Shown: positions 12,101 through 20,118, counted from the first letter of the stretch. The stretch: DNA of 64,000 nucleotides from Kitasatospora sp. SUK 42 (GCF_015776785.2 NZ_LFMD02000005.1:607465-671464), one strand, 5' to 3'. The notes: a model not told the origin generated them from the sequence alone. Numbers and translations: made by a program.

Positions 12101-15100
12101 TGCGCGGACTCAGCCACGGCGCGCTGCGCCACCTGCGGCCCGACAGCCCGCTGGCCGGCTCCGCCGCGCCGCGGATCGGCTTCAACTACCACGGCCGGTG
12201 GGACGCCCGGGGCCCGGCCGCCGACGGCCTGGTCCTCGGCTCGCTGCCCCCGGCCGGACGCGACACCGACCCCGACGCGCCCCGCCCCTACCTGCTGGAC
12301 ATCACCGGCATCGTCCAGGACGGCCGCCTGGAACTGGAGTGGACCTACCCCTCGGCCGTCTACGAGGAGGCCACCGTCCGTGCCCTCGCCGAGGAGACGG
12401 CCGCCGCGCTGCGCGAACTCGCGGCGCACTGCGCCCGGCCCGAGGCCGGCGGCCGCACCCCCTCGGACTTCCCGCTGGCCGGCCTCGACCAGGAGCGGCT
12501 GGACCGGCTGGTCGGCGACGGCCGCGCGGTCGAGGACGTGCTGCCGCTGACCCCGTTGCAGTCCGGCATGCTCTTCCACGGACTCGTCGACACCGACGGC
12601 GCCTACGTCGACCGGATCGCCGTCCGCCTCGCCGGAGTGGCCGATCCGAGGGCCTTCGCCGAGGCCTGGCAGCACGTCGCCGACCGCACCCCGGCGCTGC
12701 GCTCCGCCGTGCACTGGCGCGGCCTGCCGCACCCCGTCCAGGTGGTCGCCCGCCGCGCCGCACTGCCCGTCCGCCACCTGGACTGGCGCGAACTGTCGCC
12801 GGAGCAGCGGGAGTCGGAGACCGAGCGGCTGCTCGCCGAGGAACGCGCCACCGCGCTGGACCTCACCACCGCGCCGCTCACCCGGCTGACCCTGGCCGCA
12901 CTGCCCGGCGACGAGGTCCTGCTGCTGTGGTCCACCCACCACCTGATCCTGGACGGCTGGAGCACCGGCCAACTGCTCACCGAGGTGTGCGAGGAGTACG
13001 CCGCGCTGACCGGCGGCCCGCAGGCCCCCCGCCCGGTGCGGCGGCCCTTCGCGGACTTCCTGGGCTGGCTGCGCGAGCAGGACGACGAGGCCGCCGAGGC
13101 CCACTGGGCGGACGCCCTGGCCGGGTTCACCGAACGGACCGCGCTGCCGTACGACCGCCGGCCCGCCGAGGCCCACCGCGCCCGCTCCACCGCCGCCGTC
13201 CACCGGGAACTGGACGAGCCGCTCTCCGTACGGCTGCGCGAGCGCACCGCCGCCGCCGGACTCACCGTCAACACCGTGGTGGAGGGCGCCTGGGCGCTGC
13301 TGCTGGCGCGCTACGGCGGCGGGGAGGACGTGGTCTTCGGCACCACCGTGTCCGGGCGCCCGGCCGAACTGCCCGGCGTCGAGTCGATGATCGGCATGTT
13401 CATCAACACCGTGCCGGCCCGCGTCCCGATCCTCGTGGGCGGGGTGCTGCCCTGGCTGCGCGACCTCCAGGACCGCCAGGCCGACGGCCGCCGCTTCGAC
13501 CACCTGGCGCTGCCCCGCATCCAGGCCCTCAGTGAACTGCCCGCCGGGGAGGCGCTGTTCGACAGCATGGTGGTGTTCGAGAACTACCCCGTCGACGAGT
13601 CCGCCGAGGCCCGCACCGGGGTGCGGGTGGTCGAGGTGCGCGCCGACGACGCCACCACCTTCCCCTGGTGCCTGCGCGCCCACCTCACCGAGCGGCTCGG
13701 CTTCGACCTCGCCTACGACCCGGCGCTCTTCGACCACCGGACGGCCGAGGACGCCGCCGACCGCCTCGCCCTGCTGCTCACCGCCCTCGCCGAGGGCCTC
13801 GACCGCGACCTCGCCGACCTGGACCTGCTCACCCCGGCCGACCGCGAGCTGCTCGCAGCCTGGCACCCCACCGCCCGCCCGGCGGCGCCGGGCAGCCCGC
13901 TGCCGCTCTTCGCCGAGCAGGTCCGCCGCACCCCCGACGCGCCCGCCGTCCGCGACGGCGAGCGCGAACTGACCTACCGCCGGCTCGACGAGTGGTCGGA
14001 CAGCCTGGCGGCCCGGCTGCTCGTCGAGGGCCTGGCGCCCGAGGAGCCGGTCGCGCTGGAGCTGGACCGCTCGGCCGAACTCGTCGTCGCCCAACTGGCT
14101 GTCCTCAAGGCGGGCGGCGCCTACCTGCCCGTCGACCTGCGGGCCCCCGAGGAGCGCCGCCGCACCCTGCTCGCCCGGGCCGGCGCCACCCGCCGCCTCA
14201 CCGCCGCCGACGTCGCAGCCGTCCGGACCGAAGCGGCCACCGCACCGCTGCCGCCCGCCGACCCCGACCGGCTGGCCTACGTGATGTACACCTCCGGCTC
14301 CACCGGGGAGCCCAAGGCCGTGGCCGTCCGGCACCGCGACGTGGCCTCCCTCGCCACCGACAGCCGCTTCGCCGACGGTCGGTGCGACCGGGTGCTGCTG
14401 CACTCCCCGGTGGCCTTCGACGCCGCCACCTTCGAGGTGTGGGCGCCCCTGCTCACCGGCGGCTGCGTCCTCGTCGCCCCCGACGGGCCGGTGGACGCGG
14501 CACTGCTGCGGCGCCTCGCCGGGCCGGACGGGCCCACGGCGCTGTGGCTCACCGCCGGGCTCTTCCGGCTCCTCGCCCAGGACGCGCCGGACTGCTTCGC
14601 CGGCCTGCGCACCCTGTGGACCGGCGGCGACGTGGTGCCCGCCGCCGCCGTCCGCCGAGTCCTGGCCGCCTGCCCCGGGCTCACCGTGGTGGACGGCTAC
14701 GGGCCCACCGAGACCACGACCTTCGCCACCGCCCACGAGCTCACCGACGCGGCCGCGGTGCCCGACACCGTGCCCGTCGGCCGCCCCCTGGACGACCGGC
14801 GCGTCCACGTCCTCGACCGGCGCCTGCGGCCCGTCCCGCCGGGCTGCGCGGGCGAGCTGTACCTGGCCGGCGAGGGCGTCGCCCGCGGCTACCTCGGCCG
14901 CCCCGGCGCGACGGCGGCCCGCTTCCTCGCCGACCCGGCCGGCCCGCCCGGCGCCCGGATGTACCGCACCGGGGACCTCGCCCGGCGCCGTCCGGACGGC
15001 ACCGTCGAATTCCTCGGCCGCGCCGACCACCAGGTGAAGATCCGCGGCTTCCGGGTCGAGCCCGGCGAGGTGGAGGCCGCCCTCGCCGCCCACCCCGGGG

Positions 15101-18100
15101 TCGCCGACCTCGCCGTCGTCGCCCGGGAGGACCGGCCCGGCGCCCGGCGGCTGGTCGCGTACGTGGTCGGCCCGGCCGGCGCCGAGCCGGAGGAGCTGCG
15201 GGCCTTCGCCGCCCGCACGCTGCCCGACTACCTCGTCCCCGCCGCGTTCGTCCCGCTCACCGCCCTGCCGCTGAGCCGCAACGGCAAGCTCGACCGCTCC
15301 GCCCTCCCCGCCCCCGGCTCGCCCGGCGAGGAGCACGACGGCGGGCGCCGCGAGAGGGTCGAGCCGCGCACCGCCGCCGAACGCCGCACCGCCGAGGTCT
15401 TCGGGGAGGTCCTGGGCATCCGCCCGCCCGGCGTCACGGAGGGCTTCTTCGAGCTGGGCGGCGACTCCATCCTCAGCATCCGGCTCACCGCCCGCCTGGC
15501 CGAGGCCTTCGGCACCGATCTCACCCCCCGCGCGGTGTTCGACCACCCCACCCCGGCCGGCCTGGCCCGGCTGCTCACCGAGGAACAGGGCGGCCCGGCC
15601 CGCCCGCCCGTCCTCCCGGTCGCCCGCGACGGCGCGGCGCCGATGTCCTACGCCCAGCAACGCCTCTGGTTCCTGGAGGAGTTCGCGCCCGGCGGCGCCG
15701 AGTACGTGACCGCGCTCGCCCTGCGGCTGCGCGGCGCGCTGGACGCCGACGCCCTCGGCGCGGCCCTGCGCGCCCTGACGGCCCGGCACGAGTCGCTGCG
15801 CACCACCTTCGACAGCGTCGACGGCCACGGCGTCCAGCACATCCACCCGCCCCAGGACGTGCCGCTGCTCGCGCACGACCTCGCCGAACTGCCGGAGCCG
15901 GAAAGGGAACCGGCGCTGCGCCGCCTGCTCGCCGCGGAACGCGCCCGCCCCTTCGACCTGCGCCGCGGGCCCCTGCTGCGCGCCGCCCTGGTCCGGCTGG
16001 CCGACGGGGACCACGTGCTGGCGCTGACCCTGCACCACATCGTCACCGACGGCTGGTCGACCGGCGTGCTGCTCACGGACCTGGCCCACCTCTACCGCGC
16101 CGCACTCGACCCCGACCACCCCGGGCTCGCGCCGCTGCCGGTGCAGTACGCCGACTACGCGCACTGGCAGCGCACCGTCGGCGCCGCCGCCGACCAACAA
16201 CTCGACTACTGGAAGCGCCAGTTGGAGGGTGTGGTGGCGCTCCGCCTGCCCACCGACCGGCCCAGGCCCGCGGTGCGCACCAGCAACGGGGCCACCGTCC
16301 GGCTGGAGCTGCCCGCCGACACCGCCCGCCGGCTGGCGAGGACCGGCCGGGAGCGCGGCGCCACCCTGTTCACCACCCTGGCCGCCGCCACCCAGGCCTA
16401 CCTCGCCCGGCTCGGCGGCGACCAGGACATCGCCGTCGGCACCGTCACCTCCGGCCGCGAGCGGCCCGAGACCCGGGACCTCATCGGCTTCTTCGTCAAC
16501 ACCCTGGTGCTGCGCTCCCGGGTCGAGCCCCACCGGCCCTTCGCCGAACTCCTCGACGAGGTGCGGCGGACCGTGCGGGACGCCTTCGCCCACCAGGACG
16601 TGCCCTTCGAGCGGGTGGTGGACGAGGTGCAGCCGGCGCGCGACACCAGCCGCAGCCCGCTCTTCCAGGCCCTGGTCGTCCTGCAGAACGCCCCGGCCGC
16701 CGACCTCGACCTGCCGGGCCTCGACGTCACGGACGTCGAGACCGACACCACGCGGACGGCCTTCGACCTCGTCCTGGAGTTCGCCGAGGCCGACTCCGGT
16801 GCCCTGCACGGCCTGCTCACCTACAACACCGACCTGTTCGAACCGGCCACGGCCGAGCGGATGGCCGGTCAGCTCGCCGTCCTGCTGGCCGCCGTCGCCG
16901 ACGACCCGGACCGCGCCGTCGGCGCACTGCCCCTGGGCGCGGCCGAGCGGCCGGACCACGCGCACGGCACCTTCCGCCCGGTCCCCGAGGCGACCCTGCC
17001 CGAGCTGTTCGAGCGCCAGGCGGCCCGCACTCCCGACGCGCCCGCCCTGCTCGACGGCGACCGGGAACTGACCTACGCCGAGGTGGACCGGGCGGCCAAC
17101 CGGCTCGCCCACCACCTGATCCGGCGCGGAGTGGGCCCGGAGCGGCTGGTCGCCCTCGCCCTGCCCCGCTCGGCCGCGATGGTCGTGGCCCAGCTCGCCG
17201 TCGCCAAGGCCGGCGGCGCCTTCCTCCCGGTCGACCCGGACTACCCCGCGCCCCGGCGGGAGTTCATGGTGCGCGACGCCGCCGCCCACCTGCTGCTCGA
17301 CGACCCGGCCGAGGTGTGGGCCGCCGACGGGCCGCCGACCCCGCCCACCGACGCCGACCGCACCACCGCGCTCACCCCCGGACACCCGGCGTACGTCATC
17401 TACACCTCCGGATCGACCGGAACGCCCAAGGGCGTGCTGGTGACCCACCGCGGCCTCGCCGCCTTCGCGGCCGCCGCCGCCGAACGCTACGCCGTCGGCC
17501 CCGGCGACCGGGTGCTCCAGTTCGCCTCGCCCAGCTTCGACGCCTCCGTCCTGGAACTGTGCATCTCCCTGCTCGCCGGGGCCGCGCTGGTCACCGGCGA
17601 GGAGGGCCCGCTCGTCGGCGAGCGGCTGGCCGAGGTCCTCGCCGAACGCCGCATCAGCCACACCCTGATCCCCCCGGCCGCCCTGGCCACCGTCGACCCC
17701 GAGGCGGCCTCGGCGCTGCCCGCCCTGCGCACCCTGGTCGTCGGCGCGGAGGCCTGCCCGGCCGACCTGGTCGACACCTGGGCCCCCGGCCGACGGATGA
17801 TCAACTCCTACGGCCCCACCGAGGCCACCGTCGTCGCCACCTGGACCGGCCCGCTGGCACCGGGCAGCGGCGCACCGGCGATCGGCCGCCCCAGCGGCGC
17901 CACCCGCGCCTACGTCCTCGACACCGCCCTGCGGCCGGTGCCCACCGGCGTGACCGGCGAGCTCTACCTGGCCGGCCCCGGCCTCGCCCGCGGCTACCTG
18001 GGCCGCCCGGGCCTCACCGCCCAGCGCTTCCTCGCCGACCCGTACGGCGAACCGGGCGAGCGCATGTACCGCACCGGCGACCTCGCCCGCCGCGACGCCG

Positions 18101-20073
18101 ACGGCCAACTGCGCTTCGCCGGCCGCGCCGACGACCAGCTCAAGCTGCGCGGCTTCCGGATCGAGCCGGGGGAGATCGAGAGCGCGCTGCGCCGCAGCCC
18201 CCTGGTGCGCGACGCCGCCGTCACCGTCCGCGCCGACCGGCTGGTCGCCTACGTGACCCCCATCGCCCCCGAGGGCGACGGCCTGGCCCTCGAACTGCGC
18301 ACCCACCTCGCCGGACTGCTGCCCCCGCACCTGGTCCCGTCCCTCTTCGTGCCGCTGGAGCGGCTGCCGCTCACCCCGAACGGCAAGACCGACCGGAGGG
18401 CGCTGCCCGCACCCGCGCCCGCCCCGGCCACCGCCGGACCGGGCCGGGCACCCGGGACCGACACCGAACGCCGGATCGCCCGGATCTGGGCCGACGTCCT
18501 GGGCGTCGAGGAGGTGGGCGCCGACGACAACTTCTTCCTGCTCGGCGGCGACTCCATCCTCAGCATGCAGGTGGTGTCACGGCTGCGCCGGGACGGACTG
18601 CACCTGGCCACCCGCGACCTCTTCACCCACCAGACCGTCGCCGAACTGGCCACCGTCGTGCGCACCGCCCCGCAGCGCGCCGACGACGGCCCGGTGACCG
18701 GCGACGTGCCGCTCACCCCCATCCAGGAGTGGTTCCTGACCACCCCGCGCGCCGCCCACCACCACTTCAACCAGTCGATGCTGCTCGAACTCGCCGCCGA
18801 CGCCGACCCGTCGGCGCTGCGGGCCGCACTGGACGCCCTGCTGGAACACCACGACGCCCTGCGGATGCGCTTCACCCGTGAGGAGACGGGCTGGCGGCAG
18901 TTCAACCCGCCGCCGGCCCGCACCGAGGACGTCCTCCTCCGGTACGACCTGACCGGGCGCACCGCCGAGGACGCCGACGCCGCCATGGCCAAGGCCGCCG
19001 ACGACCTGCACGGCGGCTTCGACCTGGCCCGCGGCCCGCTGCTGCGCGCGGCCCTGTTCACCCGCGAGGCGGACCGCCCGGCACTGCTACTCCTCGTCGC
19101 CCACCACCTGGCCGTCGACGCCGTCTCCTGGCGGGTGCTGCGCGACGACCTGGCGAGCGCCTACCGGCAGGCCGTCCAGGGCGACGAGATCACCCTGGGG
19201 GAGCGCACCACCTCCTTCCGGGAGTGGGCGCAGCGCCTCGCGGCCCATGTCGCCGAGGGCGGGCTGGACCACGAACTGCCCTACTGGGACGAGGCGGTGA
19301 GCGTCGCGGCCGACCTTCCCGGCGACCCGGCCGACCCGGCCGACCCGACCGGCGACCCGGCAGAGCCCGGCGGCGCCGGGACGGCGGCGGTCACCGTCGA
19401 ACTCGACGAGCAGGACACCGAGGCGCTGCTGCGCGCCGCGCCGGCCGCCTACCGCACCCGCGTCAACGACGTGCTGCTGGCCGCCCTCGCCCTGGCGCTG
19501 GCCCGCTGGACCGGCGAGGAGCGGATCCGGCTCGACCTGGAGGGGCACGGCCGCGAGGACGTGGTGGAGGGCGTCGACCTCTCCCGCACGGTCGGCTGGT
19601 TCACCACCGTCCACCCCGTCACCTTCCACGTCCCCGAGCCCGGGGACCTCGGCCCGGACCGCGACTGGCGCGCCCTGGTGAAGTCGATACGCCGCCAGCT
19701 GCGCGCGGTGCCCGGGAACGGGCTCGGCTTCGGCGCCCTGCGCACCTTCGGCCCGCCCGAGATCCGCGAACGCCTCGCCGCCGGAGCACACGGCCAACTG
19801 GTCTTCAACTACCTCGGCCAGTGGGACGCCCGGCCCGAGGCCGCCGAGGACGGCCTGGTCCGCGCCGAGCTCGGCTCCTTCGGCCAGGACCACGACCCCC
19901 GGGACGGCGGCTCGCACCCGGTGGAGGTGGTCGGCGCGGCGCAGCAGGGGCGCCTCGCCTTCACCTGGCACCACCGCCCCGCCCTGCACGACACCGCGAC
20001 CGTACGCCGGGTGGCCGAGGAGTTCGCCGAGGCCCTGCGCCACCTCGCCCGGCACGCCCGCGGCGGACGCTGA
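178..20073 (+). CDS. Five-module non-ribosomal peptide synthetase, terminal epimerase domain
   Basis: A 6,631-residue NRPS that extends a peptide by five residues. Start ATG 178 has a GTGAGGA RBS; ATG 151 in the same frame is less likely. Landmark residues: C1 HHIVTDG ~ 180, A1 YTSGSTG ~637, T1 LGGDS ~1027, E1 HHLAVDS ~1211; C2 HHLILDG ~1684, A2 ~2154, T2 ~2556; C3 ~2743, A3 ~3204, T3 ~3598, E3 ~3786; C4 ~4254, A4 ~4704, T4 ~5095; C5 ~5286, A5 ~5742, T5 ~6122, E5 ~6309. All C, E and T motifs are intact. C2 and C4 (TPLQxGMLFH) follow E domains and look DCL-type; C1, C3 and C5 (QQRLWFL) look LCL-type. Nine-residue A-domain codes: A1 DTEDMGYVD, A2 DFWNVGMVH (Thr), A3 DTENLGVVD, A4 DAFWWGGTF (Val), A5 DALLVGSVV (hydrophobic, unassigned). 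There is no thioesterase or reductase; the protein ends with the epimerase. Confidence 0.97.
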   Translation: MTPSKRDRAAALPADLREALRLRLAGRSGGAEAAAERAIPRADRGRPLPPSFVQQRLWFLDRLRPGDPRYNSAIAVRLTGPLDRTALAGALAAVVARHEGLRTVFEEADGRPVQTVRPAGPVPLPLKEPADTRALDAQALDAILLQEYSRPFDLREGPLLRALLVRESDTAHVLQLTAHHIVTDGWSMGVVLDELCTAYDALARGAEPELPEVAAQYPDFAVWQREQLSGDRLERQLGHWKEKLTGAVAPELPLDHPRRGEEAGPGAVHTFTVPAPLTARLRELATERHGTLHTALVAATQALLARWSGRQDVTVGSLTPGRTRTELERAVGCFVNTVVLRTRVEPSDSFRALLAAATETGNDALAHGDTPFERIVEAAGAPREAGRNPLFDVLVLLHPAPPEARAPHGLALSPVAVPRQAATFDLSVEFVPDGEALTGLLEYRADLFDAPTAQRMAEQLLRLLEGAAAEPDRPLGTLPLLSERETRQVTSDWNATALPVEETTYPELFRRRAALTPHAPALLAGDEQLDYAALDARADRLAHHLAALGAGPERLVALRLPRTADLVAAILAVWKTGAGYLPLDPALPDERVRYLLEDARPALVLDEETLRALPGTGPDGARPLTPPDPSNTAYVLYTSGSTGRPKGVAVPHRALVNLLAAHRAGFVADAGGGPLRVALTASFSFDTSLEGVLLMADGHPLHLVDEQTRMDPAALVEYVVRHRVDFLDVTPSYLRQLLPAGLLDDPRHRPRVLMLGGEAVGPRLWRELAARPDVAAYNYYGPTECTVDALACRIAAEDRPLVGRPLPNVRAYVLDDRLQPVPPGVGGELHLAGEQVARGYAGRPGLTAARFPADPYGPPGTRMYRTGDLARWTADGRLEYLGRLDDQVKVRGHRIEPGEIEAALLDLPQVTAAAVLAVPDARGHTRLAAYLVHADGAARPAAELRAALRRVLPDHMVPSSFTALDALPLTTSGKLDRRALPAPDPEGDAREGEFVAPRTPDEETLARIWAEVLGVAKVGVTDNFFELGGDSILSIQAVSRARAAGLRIGSQDVFRHQTVADLAAAARPATEPTAQAPAGPRRADGPAPLTPVQEWFLAAHGPLRHFTMSVLLDLPHDLDEPALERALRALLAAHPALRTRFTRTGDGWRQQPVPAPDTAPLTALDRAEAADRAGAADAARAALDPATGELLRAVLFRPSCDDRPQLLLTAHHLAVDSVSWRVLLPELEQAYRQAAAGERPHPEPEHTPFTDWAHRLAEHTGEGALDEDLPYWTAETRAPADPLPVDHPGTPTADSVRTLRTRLDGPTTGALLRKVPEVYRTQVNDVLLSALGRALADWTGRDRVTVALEGHGREELFDGVDLSRTVGWFTTQYPVTLTPAGPAHAPDWAATLKAVKERLRAVPRRGLSYEALARLGSPDPAARALRDVPLPQVSFNYHGQWTAPTGGDFAPAGPAPGRDLAPGEPLDHLLDVTAVVADGELELTWHYSDQVHETATVRALAEATTAALTAIVEHCARPGAGGRTPSDYPLAGLDQAGVDRIVGDGRDVEDLLPLTPLQEGMLFHRLVGGPDDVYLDQAALLLEGVADPHALALAWQRVADRTPALRTSVVWEGVPAPLQVVRRGVRLPVTHLDLRAVDPGERAERLARLSADDLARGLDLATAPLTRLTLVQLPEARLHLLWTSHHLILDGWSLAQVLTDVFDEYAALTTGGAPAPAVRRPFADYVHWLAEQDTGAARTHWRGVLDGFATATPLPVDRVRHEAHRARSAEARTGALSEEVSERLARTARQAGLTLGTVVQGAWALLLSRYSGEPDVLFGTTVSGRPEELPGVESMIGMFINTLPTRVRVDGGRTAAAWLRELQEAQAEARRHAAVSLAELTGLSDVPAGGALFDSLVAFENYPFDDARTAGTGVRLAEVASRDATNYPLVLRAHQGERLGFDLAYDPELFEAATVRTLADRLRLLLTDLARGLDRPLRALEWTTAEERRRLLVDWNGTAQGRPDRTLVDLFEAQAARTPHAEAVTSGEERLDYATLDARADRLAHRLAELGAGPEEFVALALPRTAELVVAVLAVLKTGAAYLPLDPGLPAERRDQLLRDAAPVALVTTSAVPAEVPVLALADPGVRADLARRPAGPLPARHRPLPDSPAYAIFTSGSTGRPKGVVVPHANVVRLFEQTRSRFGFDERDVWTLFHSYTFDFSVWELWGPLLHGGRLVVVPEDTARSPEDFLRLLADERVTVLNQTPSAFYPLARADAEHPEPSSRLTLRTVVFGGEALDVTRLADWYDRHPEDAPRLVNMYGITETTVHVTHAELDRASTAAGGPGPIGTGIPDLRLYVLDADLAPVPPGAVGELYVAGEGLARGYLNRPGLTAARFLADPFGAPGTRMYRTGDRARWQHDGTLRYLGRADTQVKIRGYRIEPGEIEAALQAHPGVALATVGVHEDASGTRRLVAHVVAEGSAPPPTAAELRAHLERLLPAYLVPAAYVPLAALPLTPNGKLDRRALPAPGPDGYATAAGRERTAPRTRAERLVAEAWTEVLHTGEVGAEDDFFALGGDSILAVRVTARLRAAFGSTDLSPRLLFSHPVLADLAEALGEPGGADGPDVIPAADPGTEPPLSYAQQRLWFLDRFEPGSTEYTSMSVLRLRGTLDRAALGAALDALVERHEALRTTFAERDGRARQVVRPPHPVELPCRDVHPADLDALLEEVATTPFDLATGPLLRAHLARTAEDEHVLALAVHHIATDGWSLGVLGRDLGELYAAAVERRRPNLPELPVRYTDFAAWQRTRTEHAQADLDHWRQALAGLTPLEPPTDRPRPAVRTRDGALVTFTLPAELTERLRERGREADGTLYTVLLAACQVLLARWAGQSDIAVGTVTSGRERGELHDVVGMFVNTLVLRGTVRPEESFREHLAAARETVLTALAHQEVPFERLVDALQPERDTSRTPLFQVMVALHNLGAEAPRLPGLTVEPVTPPVLGATFDLSFDFVERDGGLTGYLEYSTGLFDARTAENLAARLATLLAAAAEAPGTAVGALPLMTAEERRLVLAQGRGGPLPGPDTTFTALFEAQAARTPHATALVARDATLDFAALNARANRLARHLAALGAGPERVVAVRLPRTSELLVALFAVLKAGATLLFVDPDLPEERAALLLDDARPQAVLTERTLREVPWDALPGHDLTDAERTSPLLPQHAAYIIFTSGSTGRPKGVAVEHRQLVNLCRDHREWLVAPHTADGERLKVALSASFSFDTSWEGPLLLALGQELHLIDEDVRLDPQAFRAQVVDRRLDLVNVTPSFLRELVAAGLLSPGPHHPRLLLVGGEAVPATTWRELCAAHADLGVTAYNVYGPTECTVDAAYARCADHPERPVIGRPGRGLSAYVLDAALRPVPPGMPGELYLAGAQVARGYLGRPGLTAARFLADPLGAPGTRMYRTGDLARWDADGQLEFLGRADAQVKIRGFRIEPGEVEAALLTHPDLADCAVAAREHAGRTMLVGYPVPAGDRVPPAEELRAWLRRTLPDHLIPAAFVPLARIPRTTGGKTDRRALPAPPAQPDRGTPYVAPRPGAEQRLAAIWAEVLGVERVGARDNFFALGGDSILSIQIVSRARAAGLALTTKDVFRYQNIAELALHAADLAEHPEAGEAEPGEAPLTPIQHWYLDGRRPGEALRFTMTQRLELAPGTDPAALHRAVTALVDHHTALRTRFRHTGEGWHQETGEGRAEGVFTHHDTTGLDAAALEQRVQQATDEAQRSLDPVEGRTVRAQFFDRGAGQPGQLVLTVHHLAVDGVSWRILLADLEAAYRTARTGAPVELPPVATSYGHWATRLERHTRSGALDGDLDHWTRTGAAPAALPAGSPGPNTHATAATVGVTLDEPTTDALLRLAPEVYRTQANDVLLSALGRTLARWCGRDTVLIGVEGHGREDLFADLDLSRTVGWFTAEFPLALHVDPQAGWHDTLRSVKEQLRAVPLRGLSHGALRHLRPDSPLAGSAAPRIGFNYHGRWDARGPAADGLVLGSLPPAGRDTDPDAPRPYLLDITGIVQDGRLELEWTYPSAVYEEATVRALAEETAAALRELAAHCARPEAGGRTPSDFPLAGLDQERLDRLVGDGRAVEDVLPLTPLQSGMLFHGLVDTDGAYVDRIAVRLAGVADPRAFAEAWQHVADRTPALRSAVHWRGLPHPVQVVARRAALPVRHLDWRELSPEQRESETERLLAEERATALDLTTAPLTRLTLAALPGDEVLLLWSTHHLILDGWSTGQLLTEVCEEYAALTGGPQAPRPVRRPFADFLGWLREQDDEAAEAHWADALAGFTERTALPYDRRPAEAHRARSTAAVHRELDEPLSVRLRERTAAAGLTVNTVVEGAWALLLARYGGGEDVVFGTTVSGRPAELPGVESMIGMFINTVPARVPILVGGVLPWLRDLQDRQADGRRFDHLALPRIQALSELPAGEALFDSMVVFENYPVDESAEARTGVRVVEVRADDATTFPWCLRAHLTERLGFDLAYDPALFDHRTAEDAADRLALLLTALAEGLDRDLADLDLLTPADRELLAAWHPTARPAAPGSPLPLFAEQVRRTPDAPAVRDGERELTYRRLDEWSDSLAARLLVEGLAPEEPVALELDRSAELVVAQLAVLKAGGAYLPVDLRAPEERRRTLLARAGATRRLTAADVAAVRTEAATAPLPPADPDRLAYVMYTSGSTGEPKAVAVRHRDVASLATDSRFADGRCDRVLLHSPVAFDAATFEVWAPLLTGGCVLVAPDGPVDAALLRRLAGPDGPTALWLTAGLFRLLAQDAPDCFAGLRTLWTGGDVVPAAAVRRVLAACPGLTVVDGYGPTETTTFATAHELTDAAAVPDTVPVGRPLDDRRVHVLDRRLRPVPPGCAGELYLAGEGVARGYLGRPGATAARFLADPAGPPGARMYRTGDLARRRPDGTVEFLGRADHQVKIRGFRVEPGEVEAALAAHPGVADLAVVAREDRPGARRLVAYVVGPAGAEPEELRAFAARTLPDYLVPAAFVPLTALPLSRNGKLDRSALPAPGSPGEEHDGGRRERVEPRTAAERRTAEVFGEVLGIRPPGVTEGFFELGGDSILSIRLTARLAEAFGTDLTPRAVFDHPTPAGLARLLTEEQGGPARPPVLPVARDGAAPMSYAQQRLWFLEEFAPGGAEYVTALALRLRGALDADALGAALRALTARHESLRTTFDSVDGHGVQHIHPPQDVPLLAHDLAELPEPEREPALRRLLAAERARPFDLRRGPLLRAALVRLADGDHVLALTLHHIVTDGWSTGVLLTDLAHLYRAALDPDHPGLAPLPVQYADYAHWQRTVGAAADQQLDYWKRQLEGVVALRLPTDRPRPAVRTSNGATVRLELPADTARRLARTGRERGATLFTTLAAATQAYLARLGGDQDIAVGTVTSGRERPETRDLIGFFVNTLVLRSRVEPHRPFAELLDEVRRTVRDAFAHQDVPFERVVDEVQPARDTSRSPLFQALVVLQNAPAADLDLPGLDVTDVETDTTRTAFDLVLEFAEADSGALHGLLTYNTDLFEPATAERMAGQLAVLLAAVADDPDRAVGALPLGAAERPDHAHGTFRPVPEATLPELFERQAARTPDAPALLDGDRELTYAEVDRAANRLAHHLIRRGVGPERLVALALPRSAAMVVAQLAVAKAGGAFLPVDPDYPAPRREFMVRDAAAHLLLDDPAEVWAADGPPTPPTDADRTTALTPGHPAYVIYTSGSTGTPKGVLVTHRGLAAFAAAAAERYAVGPGDRVLQFASPSFDASVLELCISLLAGAALVTGEEGPLVGERLAEVLAERRISHTLIPPAALATVDPEAASALPALRTLVVGAEACPADLVDTWAPGRRMINSYGPTEATVVATWTGPLAPGSGAPAIGRPSGATRAYVLDTALRPVPTGVTGELYLAGPGLARGYLGRPGLTAQRFLADPYGEPGERMYRTGDLARRDADGQLRFAGRADDQLKLRGFRIEPGEIESALRRSPLVRDAAVTVRADRLVAYVTPIAPEGDGLALELRTHLAGLLPPHLVPSLFVPLERLPLTPNGKTDRRALPAPAPAPATAGPGRAPGTDTERRIARIWADVLGVEEVGADDNFFLLGGDSILSMQVVSRLRRDGLHLATRDLFTHQTVAELATVVRTAPQRADDGPVTGDVPLTPIQEWFLTTPRAAHHHFNQSMLLELAADADPSALRAALDALLEHHDALRMRFTREETGWRQFNPPPARTEDVLLRYDLTGRTAEDADAAMAKAADDLHGGFDLARGPLLRAALFTREADRPALLLLVAHHLAVDAVSWRVLRDDLASAYRQAVQGDEITLGERTTSFREWAQRLAAHVAEGGLDHELPYWDEAVSVAADLPGDPADPADPTGDPAEPGGAGTAAVTVELDEQDTEALLRAAPAAYRTRVNDVLLAALALALARWTGEERIRLDLEGHGREDVVEGVDLSRTVGWFTTVHPVTFHVPEPGDLGPDRDWRALVKSIRRQLRAVPGNGLGFGALRTFGPPEIRERLAAGAHGQLVFNYLGQWDARPEAAEDGLVRAELGSFGQDHDPRDGGSHPVEVVGAAQQGRLAFTWHHRPALHDTATVRRVAEEFAEALRHLARHARGGR

Positions 20074-20118
20074 CCACGACCCATCCACGAGAACCCGCCG
20101 ATGACGAAGGAGCAGGAG

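Noticed and set aside
4497..13535. A plus-strand 3,012-codon frame inside the NRPS
   Set aside because: It is Arg/Pro-rich and lies in another frame of the same modules; no fold motifs are present.
6964..18330. A minus-strand open frame of 3,788 codons opposite the NRPS
   Set aside because: It is a product of GC-rich codon bias opposite a repetitive NRPS; the sequence is low-complexity Gly/Ala/Val/Arg with no domain, and the plus strand carries complete NRPS motifs.
178..20073. Long internal repeats that could suggest duplication or mobile DNA
   Set aside because: They are homologous NRPS modules, expected for this enzyme class.
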